This document shows positions 54,965 to 64,000 of a stretch of 64,000 nucleotides of DNA, piece by piece. The position numbers were made by a program, and so were the translations under genes. Origin of the DNA: Schistosoma mansoni (taxonomy: Eukaryota; Platyhelminthes; Trematoda; Strigeidida; Schistosomatidae); the NCBI RefSeq assembly GCF_000237925.1, contig NW_017386063.1, forward strand, positions 186,001 to 250,000. Reading direction: 5' to 3'. Each line of letters opens with the position of its first letter. Within the stretch, counting starts at the first letter, position 1. Under the pieces are notes generated by a model. That model saw only the letters and a program-made list of their open reading frames with translations. It had not been told where the DNA came from and searched no databases.

Positions 54965-55290
54965 AAATCATGAATCAATTGAAGCTAGATCACCATGGAA
55001 AATCTGAAAGCACTGGACGGCCGTTTCGTCCTATTATGGGACTCCTCAGCAGTGCGTATCCACGATCCCGCCTCGTGAGATTCGAACCCAGAACCGATCA
55101 GTCTCGCGCCAGAGCACTTAACCGATAGACCACTGAGCCGGCATCCAACGGTGTTAATGTCTAACTTCAACCAATCCACGATGTTTGAGCAACCGTTCAC
55201 CAATTGTCTTCAGTGAGTTGATATCTCTATAACAAACTTGGTTGAACTCCACTGGTCACTGCTTCCCATATTCATATCAAATGATGATCA
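54965..55290 (-). repeat. SINE-B, minus strand, long copy
   Basis: Complete from the 3' end (GAATCAATTGAAGC) through hammerhead, inverted B box (GATTCGAACCC) and A box (CACTGAGCCGGC) to the upstream block (GATGTTTGAGCAACCG, TTCACCAATTGTCTTCAG, TTGAACTCCACTGGTCAC). Confidence 0.9.
55010..55055 (-). ncRNA. Type I hammerhead ribozyme in SINE-B, intact
   Basis: Minus strand: stem I GCACTG/CAGTGC, core CTGAGGA, stem II GTCC/GGAC, loop CATAATA, GAAA, palindromic stem III CGGCCG, GTC. Identical in these parts to 895-940. Confidence 0.87.
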
Positions 55291-55659
55291 GTTGTATAGA
55301 GTTAATGAACAACAAGACAATTACTATTTACCTTGGTTCATGAGGTGAAAAAAAACTGTCGATTAGATTATGGAATCATTAAGATTGTACACTATTTATT
55401 TACGTGGATGTACATAAAACAGACGCATTCAATAACAATCATATTCATTCAATAAATGGAATTGTTAATTAGAGATTAAGACGTTCAACTCTCAACCACA
55501 AAATAGCAGGTTCAAAACCCAGCTCTATTAAACAGATTTGGTCTGGTTAACAAGGCAATATCTCTAGAAATCACACTTAAAGTGTGGTTTGAAACCGAGT
55601 ACACGAATTTGTACTTTCATACACTTATTACTTTATCCTTTAATTGAGAAAGTGAGCTA

Positions 55660-55776
55660 TTACTACTACTTCACATTGAAATGAACATGAACTCGAGGTA
55701 CACCCAGCTGACGAGTCCTAAGTAGGATGCAACACGCGTCCTGGATTCCACTGCCAACCACCATCTATTTTTGCTT
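55660..55776 (+). repeat. Sm-alpha SINE, plus strand, 3' half
   Basis: CCCAGCTGACGAGTCC, AGGATGCAACACGCGTCCTGG and the family end ACCATCTATTTTTGCTT. Core CTGACGA and GTC are intact; GCAA in place of GAAA. Confidence 0.75.
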
Positions 55777-55789
55777 GTTTTCTAAATCT

Positions 55790-58730
55790 TCTCTATCGAC
55801 ATGATGATGTAGGAACACATCTTTGAATGAAACCCCTGAGTTGTTTGTGGAGATAGTTAGAACAGGCTTATTTTGTAATTAGTTTTTGCTACTATTTACA
55901 TTTTCATTAATTCTTATAATTGGTACGACTACTATGATTGACTGCGAAATAGTCGTTTAGATACACATGACATGAGGTTTTCCGTTTTCATTTTGAATTC
56001 CCCATAGCATAACCCACTGATTATCGCTCACAAATACATTGCTGCTCACACATACGCATCCTGTTCTGAATTACCTGCTGTTATGATAACAGAACCCTAA
56101 TATATTTGCTATCTAAATTTACAGATCACAGTGATATTCTGATTATATGCTTTATCTGGATATCCACCTCGGACTATAACAATTGTGATTGTAATTATTA
56201 ACTACTTATAAGCCTGTTCTAACTATCTCCACATGTTTATGGCTAACTGAAAAATCATTTGTAAGATGCAGGCTAGTATCATTCATCATTGAGTCATTAC
56301 CATTTCAGTAACACAGTAGGCTTCAGATAGGGACTCCACCACTACATCACACTTAGTTTAAACAGTCAAGTGGCATTCTCACTAATTATTACGCACACAA
56401 AAAAAGATCCCCACGACAAATGAACGAATTTGTATTGAGTTATAGAGTTGAATCTTTTAGGATGACTGTATTTTCGATAAAATTCCTTTGGTTATTAAGT
56501 AAAGAAAAATCATCTTATGTAGACTTTGATACTTCTATGGTCTGAAGCTCTGTGACGACTCATTGTAACTCAGTTACCAAGTGTGTAGATTCTTACACTT
56601 AATCAGTTAGTCGAAGTAACGTAGAATCGGGCTTATTTGTGTATCAGTTCAAGTTTTCACAATACATTAGCGGAATGAGTTGAAATTACCAAGATATATT
56701 ATTACAGTAAGAGAAGCAGTAACAATATCAACAGTATAGACAATCTGATTGCAAGAGATGGAATAAACTCAAGGAATAAAAGATAACATTATAACTCGAA
56801 ATCCAATGAAACAAAAATAGTGAGTGTAATTGTGTTATTGTGACTGATTCTGAACCATATCATTCAACGTCTCCAACCCCTGATCATATTTATTGTGAGG
56901 TCCTCAACCACATAAAAAATGAATTATTAAGTTATATTGATATATATTTGCCATTAGAGATTGATTTAAATAAAGAGAATTTAGTGTCTTCTATAAATTA
57001 AATATCAGTCAGTCACAATGTAGAACCTAGTACGTATGTACACAGGTTCAATTTGTCTCATTAGCACAGAGATGAAATTGTCAGACCGAATACTAGAATA
57101 GTAAAGTTAGTACCATTATGAGTGGTGATAGAAAGGTGTAGGCATAGAAGATAAGATTCAATAAAAAATGATTTAGTGAAAAACAAAAGTTACGATGAAT
57201 TCTCAAGCTCAGGATTCGAGAGAAGACAAAGAATGGATGCAACTGCGCCATAGCATACGACTTTGAGCCATGTCATTCAAAATCTCTAATCATTGGTCAC
57301 AATAATCACAAGAAGATCAGTCAGGTAGTCTACATCTATTTATGTAGCTACATCCAATTTTCAATGACTTTATGGATTGGTCCCACAACTTCGTTTGGCC
57401 ATCACTAACATTCTTTCAGTCAACTCTTACACCAGACAACATTGCCCGCTGAGGTAAACAATGGTTGATTATACGTAACACGTGATCCAACCACATCAGT
57501 TGATGAAGTTTCACTACCTCAGCAATAGATCTGACTTATTTACCTATTGCCTTATCCCTAACCTCGGAATTGCCTACTCACTGGTCCCAAAATACACGAG
57601 CAATACTTATGATCAAATGCTGATAATCTACGAATATCTTCTATTCTTGATGACCGTATTTTACCATCCATAAAGAATAATGGAACTTACTTAAACATTT
57701 ACTACATTAATTACCACTATATACAATATTTGACATGAACGACATATAGATCACTTTAACAAAAGTTGATTTTCATTCCAGTTTAGTAGTTGTACAAGGA
57801 TATGCGTATGTTGGTTTCAAGTCATACACACTTCTATTCCAAATACATCTATGTAAATTAACAAGATTACTTCACGAATATGAAATATGAACGCTGATGA
57901 TTTACACAAGAAAGCTATTAATTCACTCTTTCATTAACTATCTGTTCCTTGAGCTTAAACATATATATATATATTATATAACAAATACATTTATCTAATG
58001 ATTAACAAGACAACCAACTCGCTACAAATTCTTTCAGAGATGGAGAGATTTTTTGTTTCTATGCAACCACAACAAAAAAATATTACCACTTTTTCATAAT
58101 ACCCTAAACTGGAAACAATTCTCACATGATCAACTGATGAAGTGAATAAGTTGATTAATCAATGAAACACCATAATGACAAGTCACAAGAAACAATACAC
58201 GAATTAAATCAAATTCTTTTTTTTTCACTTTATTATTATTTTTCTTCCTTACAAATTCCATTAATAAAACAAGCACTTCACACACACACAGAGAAAAACT
58301 AGAACAGAATAGGTCATAAGAGTACTATCATTGATAGGTATTGTTATTATCGTTGTTCAAAGTTGTTTTTTTTATCTCCCTTTTAAATAAAGCGAAACAT
58401 ACATACACATAGTAACTATGATTAGTTGAAATATATAATAAACGATAACAAAATGTAAAAAAAGGAAATTAAGTCGATGTAGTCGACGCAAATGATAAAT
58501 ACATATATGTATAGTTACGAATTAGAACAGAAAACTATGTATACATGTGACAGTATGACGCAATTGGGAACAACGCGAAGATGTATTGACTATGTGATAT
58601 GAATAAATTATGTTTTGTAAATAACAGATAATATTTTTTTTTAGAAAAAGATATTATTCTAGGAATAAATTCATTTCGTATTCTATATATAGAAAAGATA
58701 TACATATATTTTTGACTTGTATACCACTAG
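55790..58730. other. No gene seen
   Basis: AT-rich DNA upstream of exon 1. I looked for a minus-strand exon ending in phase 2 and found none with an open frame. The plus frame at 57,482-57,673 has no recognisable motif. Confidence 0.4.
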
Positions 58731-58734
58731 ACCT

Positions 58735-58905
58735 TAGCTCAGTGGTTTCAAGATTAAGCGCTTGTAAGCAAGACCAAAGGACCTAGGGTTTGATCCCCGA
58801 CGACGGTGTTGTGGATGTACACCACAAAGGAATTCTGTGTAAGGACAAAGCTACTGTTCAGTACTAACAAGTTTTCAATGGTTTTCTAATTTAGATCGGT
58901 TCCTA
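58735..58905 (+). repeat. SINE-B, plus strand, decayed
   Basis: A box TTAGCTCAGTGGTTTCAAG, B-box region GGGTTTGATCCCC, hammerhead remnant (AAGGAATTCTGTG, AAGGACAAAG) and 3' end TTTTCAATGGTTTTCTA. Confidence 0.7.
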
Positions 58906-59173
58906 ATCACAATAATATATATATTTACTTTAGTAATAGTATTTCTGACAAGAATAAAATTGAGGCACAGAAAATGAGAATATTTTTCCTTAAGATATGA
59001 TGGCAAATATTGACAAAACAATATAGAACGTAATAAAATATCTCCTATAGTTTAACTTTTGAATAATTGACTAGTTGAAGAAAAAAAAAGTAGGATACGT
59101 GTTTTGGTGAATTTGTAACGCATTTGCTTTATTAATGTCCAATTTGTGTGTTATTGTTTGTTTAGTGATTGAG

Positions 59174-59632
59174 CCTCCAAATGCCCTGGTACGGCAAAGA
59201 GTGGGGAGAGTCCGCTCTCACTCTCGAAATGCTCTCACATGGACACGAGTCTATAGCCTCTACCAGGGAAGTCCTACTCACTACCTTCTCTCAACAGGGG
59301 TGTTGTTTACGAAATTGAGAGGACGAAAAGCGTATGTCCGGCACTTTAACCGGGTTGGTGGACACGGCGCGTCCACCTAGGAGAGTTACAAAACCCTGAT
59401 TCCAAACCAATAGTGCACATGGGCTTTAGTATCCTGATGGAACAAATGGCGTATGAATCAGTCGTTGGTCACCGGTTACCATGGGACTGCATCTTCTTAT
59501 GATGCTCCACTGCCTTGTGGATCAGACCTTTAGGTCAAAGGCTCCGGGTGTGGCCTCTTAAGAAAACTACCTGCTTCGGTCTGGGCACCCGGGCAGTATC
59601 ACAGTCCTCATACAAATCAAATGAGATTAAGA
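59174..59632 (+). repeat. Element E, plus strand, nearly full length
   Basis: Starts CCAAATGCCCTGGTACGG, ends near CAAATGAGATTAAG without a clear tail. The first shared frame is open (ending [11 protein letters not shown]). No target duplication identified. Confidence 0.88.
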
Positions 59633-59639
59633 GCTGAAT

Positions 59640-61035
59640 GTAAGAGCGTAATTTGCACTGCAATTTTTTTCTAACTTTCATATAATTTGAATTTTTTCAT
59701 TTCATCTGGTAATCTGGAATGAGGATGGGCTACAACAATGACATTTTTCATTAAAGATATACGTAGATAGCTTTATATTGTCAGAGACGAGATAAACTCT
59801 TTCATGCAACACTCAATCAATAAATGAACAAAAAAAAGCTTGAATATATTCGTTATTGCAATTTTATTAAACATTGGAAACAATGATTGTTCACCTTACA
59901 TACAAAAATGAATCCTTTTTATTTTCAAACTACAAATTAGTGACACTGTCAAAGTATGATTTTAATAGGATGAAAGTGTACATACAAGAACTTGTACTGA
60001 ATGTACAGCTTAATATGAAATGAATTTTTAATTATCAACTCATTTGCCATATAAATATTTGTTCAGTTAGTTAGATTCAAGTCACACTCTACGTGTTTGA
60101 AGGTTAATGATACTACTTCGTTGCCAAGTCAAAGTGGTTAGAAAGAGAGATTGAAATCTGAACAAGATGGATATTCGCAGATTAGTGGTGTTTGATAATA
60201 AGTGATCTTGTAAGTTGAGACCACTAAATAAGCAATATTAAGGTTAGACCCAAGGTATGAGGTGAAAGTAGAAAATCAAACAATGAACTTAGTCGTTATC
60301 GACTGAGATGGTTGGAAGAAAGTTAGTGCTGAACAAGCCAAGGTATGGCACCAGTACATTGAGTTTTTTTTATATCAATAACTGATTGATATAAGTTATA
60401 AAATATTATAATATCGTCTCAGAAAATGCCCAACATAAAAAGTGGAAATTCTACTCTATATAAAAATGTACAAATCAATTACCGTATACAGTGATCAATA
60501 AGTTTCTTCCTATACATCTTACAAATTAACATTTTAAGCTACTCCCAATATGAAACTAGTCTCACTACTTAGCTCTCTTGATCTAATTGTGAACTGAAAA
60601 CTCAGTTTCTAATGTTTAAACTTTCAACTTGACTGATTGACAAAATGCAAGAATCTACGCTCTTGATAACAGAATTTACGACGGGCTTCTCATTGACTAT
60701 GGATGCCTTTTTTCGTTAACAATTTCTTATTTAAAAAAGCAATATATATGTTTTTTTTTTTGAGTTTCACATTGCGAAAGTATTTTCACACGTGAGTATA
60801 ACATGAATAGAGTAAATCATTTGTAAGCATAGACTATGGTATTTCACAAATCAATTGTAACATCATTACAATAATTTACTTTTACTTTACGTAATATACA
60901 TATTGTATGTGATCATTATGAAACGTGAAAGAAACTAATCGAATTTTAACTCCTTTCTCAAATGTTCATTCATATCGATTAACAACATGCAGAAAACATT
61001 TAGTTGCAAATTTTGTGATACATTAATAATTATAC
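59640..61035. other. No gene seen
   Basis: AT-rich, no repeat family or open frame that I recognise. Confidence 0.45.
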
Positions 61036-61052
61036 TAACTAATAAAAATTAG

Positions 61053-61287
61053 TAAGCAAAGATGGATAGTGGCTAGCAGTGGAATCCAGAAAGCGTGTTT
61101 CGTCCTATTTGGGACTCGTTAACTGGATGTACCTGCATCTGAGAGTTGATGTTCACTCTGGGACTCGAACCCAGTACTTTTCGCTTCAAACGCCATCGCG
61201 TTATCCACTCAGCTACTGAGTCCTGATAGTCACTTGCTTGTGCAATGGAGTGAAGTTTAAATTCATACGAGTAATACTAAGTGAATT
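61053..61287 (-). repeat. Sm-alpha SINE, minus strand, full length, with target duplications
   Basis: 235 bases flanked by TAATAAAAATTAG at 61,040-61,052 and 61,288-61,300. Minus strand: A-box region AGTAGCTGAGTGGATAACG, B box GGGTTCGAGTCCC, then a hammerhead with stem II GTCC/GGAC and GAAA intact, but TTAACGA in place of CTGACGA and TTT at the cleavage triplet. It ends in TTTGCTTAC with no poly-A. Confidence 0.92.
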
Positions 61288-61300
61288 TAATAAAAATTAG

Positions 61301-61435
61301 GTTCGAAGCCCGCATGCGAGACATTGGAAGCGCACTGCTGAGGAGTTCTATACTAGGATGAAATGGCTGTCCAGTGCTTCCAGGTTTTTATTGATCGTCT
61401 AGCTGAGATCGACTTATGAATCCAGTTATGAAAAA
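61301..61435 (+). repeat. SINE-B, plus strand, 5'-truncated
   Basis: Begins inside the B box (GGTTCGAAGCCCGC), keeps CTGAGGAG and GTCCAGTGCTTCCAGG, and abuts the Sm-alpha duplication exactly. The hammerhead has weakened stem II pairing and GAAA shifted to TGAAAT. Confidence 0.75.
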
Positions 61436-61439
61436 AACT

Positions 61440-63030
61440 TTTGTTGTTGTTGAAATATTGCACATGTGTTTTGATACAGAGCGCTAATCAGATATCGTTA
61501 AATGGTACGTACGAATGACTGAGCAAGAAAGAGTTTTTATTTTCGAGGAATAAGATATCTATAACTGATATGCTTGATTTCCCAAGGAATACATTATATA
61601 TACATAATTGAGTGTAGATACAATGTATTCCGTTTAGCCACGAAAAAAAACTTTCTTTCCAGGCTCGTCGTACATAGAAAATATCAGTATTAAGTCTTGG
61701 AAAGCGTGAATCATAACAATCGCGTTTGTTACTACCATACGGAAGATTCAGATTGATTTTTTTTGATTACAGAAAATAACAGAATAGACAAATTATTTGA
61801 AAACTTCCAGATTTTAGAAGTATACGGGAGAACTACTCATATTCATAAATTTTATAATTTGATAGTTGTCAGATTACTATAGCAACTAAGTCAAAAAAAA
61901 CTGAAGTAGGTTTAATTCAAAACCTTACAACTTGTATATCATTGTAAAGCAACATTGCATCACATCCAGACACTTATGGATTGACAAATCTTTCTATCAG
62001 TAAACTCTTCACCATTAATACATCCTTCCATTAAAAATAATAATAACTCATGGAATAATTAGCGAAGAATGAAAAGATTGCATGTAATGTCATTGTTAAT
62101 TCGAAACAATGAAGAGTTAGTCATAGAATAAAACTCATGTTAACAAATAACAACTGTTGAATAAGAGATAGTTTAATAATAATGCAGTGTTCAAAACAAT
62201 AGGTGTTTAGACCAAATCTCATTGACAATCTGCTTCATTGATTTAAATAAGGAATACTAAACTACGTTAATCAAGTTAAGTGAATGAATGGTTTAACTAC
62301 AACAGTTAGTATTTCTCGCTATTGGATTATTTTACGGTCAAAATTTTAAGATGGAAAGCAAACCAATTCAACTGCTTCTGTGTTTTGTTAGACTGAAGAA
62401 TTTGTGTTCTTAGTATGAGATTAACTGTTTGGTAGTGATCATACACAACTGCAGAGCGGAATGGAGCTACAGTAAATGCTTAACTTCTAAACCACCCACT
62501 AATGACCTACTATCCAACGGTTTCCATATAACAGACATTAATTGATTAGTTTTATATGTTCATAATCACAGAAGTTTAACCTCAACATTGGGACAATTAT
62601 GAAACCACTATTTCAGATCAAAAGAAATTTTTTTAATTTTTCAAAGTTTTCAACAACTTTATCCTTGTCATATCGAATCTGTTTATGGATATTATATTCA
62701 TAAAAAATGGTTTGATCTTTATTAGTAGGCTTTCAACAGCAAACTTCCTCTAGGAGGGGGGAGATAAGTCACTGAAAATATATCTTATTTTTCATAGATG
62801 ATATGAAAATGAAGATCTGGAAAAAACGTCTTAACCAACTTTGATTGATTAGCGATACACTACTACCATGTATTACTCATTAATTATTTGCACATTTTCA
62901 AGGTCAGTATTTCAGCAAACAAAACAGTAGTTATTCGAAGTTTTGTAAAAAAAAAAGATACACAAGAATACAGTACTCCATACACATAAAAACTGTTTTG
63001 TTTTCTTCACGTTAAGCGAATTTAACAAGT
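61440..63030. other. No gene seen
   Basis: AT-rich DNA with short A/T tracts; nothing recognised. Confidence 0.45.
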
Positions 63031-63036
63031 TTGTTT

Positions 63037-63410
63037 ATTTATTTATCTAGACACATAAACATTGGTACAAGGAGGCATCAAATATATATACGCCACACTT
63101 CGTCATTCGATTTGTGTGAGACCTGGAATACTGTCCAGAAGCCCGTAACGAAGTAGTTGGTTTTTGAAGAAACCACTCCCCGGACCTTTCATTTAGAGAT
63201 CTAATCCACAAGTCAGCGGAGCAACATTAGGAGGTGTAGTCCCATAGTGTCCGGTGACCAACACTAGGTTAATATGTCATACGTTTTCTCAGGATCGTGG
63301 AGTCAGTATTCACCATTGGTTTGTGATTGTGGTTTTGCAACTCCGCTAGTTGGATCCTCCGGACATTCGTTCATTGTCCACTCGATTTCGTAAATAACAC
63401 CCCCGCCGTG
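63037..63410 (-). repeat. Element E, minus strand, diverged
   Basis: Has the TTTA tail (TTTATTTATTTATC), the ACATAAACATTGGTACAAGG end and the AACACCCCCGCC block, but stops before the 5' end CCAAATG. More diverged than the copies at 26.9 and 42.5 kb. Confidence 0.8.
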
Positions 63411-63419
63411 AGTACGTGT

Positions 63420-64000
63420 TAAACTGACCTTAATAATTGACGTTACACTTTATAACAAGAACAATAATAATAATAATAATACTGACGTCAGCATACAAAC
63501 GACGAAACCGTGGATGAGTTACCTTAAAATAGTGTTTTGTAAACATTAATTATTATTATCTCACAATTCAAACATCTAACAAAACTAAGAAGTTATCGTT
63601 TAATTTAATTGTTACAACTAAATTTCGCTAGACTGTATTGTTTTTGTTTGAATCAATACTTACGTGGATTACCTTTTAAAAAATATTGATTTTGGCACAA
63701 TCAGCTGATTTAAACACAAATCAATAAAACAGATGATTTCAAGTTGAATAATTAGTTAGAGGTGAGAGACGGAATGAAAACAGATTCCGTTTTATTGAAA
63801 TATTATATTGATATATATTGGCAGTAACTATAGGAATAGTTTCCGGAGAAATCAGTTTAATAATCCAACCAAAGTAACCCAGTTTAAACTAGGTTCTATT
63901 GTCTAAATCGTAGTTGCTACATTATTGCACTGCTGCATGAACTGAGGTTTGATGAAAGAAAGGTGTTCCCCATTAGAGAACTTGTACTTCCATCTATGCT
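63420..64000. other. No gene seen
   Basis: An (AAT)n tract at 63,466-63,481; otherwise unassigned AT-rich DNA. Confidence 0.45.

Noticed and set aside
54985-55203. 72-codon minus frame as a gene
   Set aside because: It is the SINE-B copy, including its tRNA-like part and hammerhead.
63640-63720. Acceptor/donor pair around GTAATCCAC on the minus strand, a possible 9-base exon upstream of RB1CC1 exon 1
   Set aside because: Splice-like motifs only; extending the exon upstream meets stops in all frames, and there is no homology or phase evidence.

Overview
The window is AT-rich flatworm DNA, almost certainly from a blood fluke (Schistosoma); the species cannot be fixed from sequence alone. The evidence is many copies of Sm-alpha-type tRNA-related SINEs carrying hammerhead ribozymes, RTE-type LINE tails, Penelope-like fragments, a Ty3/gypsy fossil, and one very long gene with small GT-AG exons in kilobase introns. 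A 200-N scaffold gap lies at 559-758.

One host gene is recognised, on the minus strand from about 53.5 kb down to a stop at 18,135. I assembled it from 13 exons whose splice phases all agree (4,399 coding bases, 1,465 residues; the 5' part lies beyond my first exon). It is the homologue of RB1CC1/FIP200 (ATG11/ATG17 family), the scaffold of the ULK1 autophagy-initiation complex. The first two exons match the end of the ATG17-like domain. The last three encode the C-terminal claw domain, ending in [14 protein letters not shown] (human NRFKVPLGTKFYRV). Between them the protein is mostly Ser/Thr/Asn-rich low-complexity sequence instead of the long coiled coil of vertebrate FIP200. The claw itself is split by a low-complexity insert of about 210 residues, and the protein extends 61 residues past FYRV.

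Layout. 1-18 kb: no convincing gene; SINEs, a LINE tail, a nested Penelope-in-SINE insertion, then microsatellite-rich DNA downstream of the gene. 18.1-53.5 kb: RB1CC1 exons with repeat-filled introns, including a broken gypsy element at 30.8-33.2 kb and LINE/Penelope debris at 34-38.5 kb. 53.5-64 kb: probably 5' intron or upstream DNA, with more SINEs and no supported exon.

The most unusual non-gene signal is the SINE population. Three sequence-distinct families (called here Sm-alpha, B and C) share one architecture: a tRNA-like A box and B box followed by a type I hammerhead with a short palindromic stem III. At least six loci hold these elements as head-to-head inverted pairs, and two loci hold them in tandem, resembling retrozymes. 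A separate 520-530-bp element (called E here) has target-site duplications at three copies and two open frames shared between copies.
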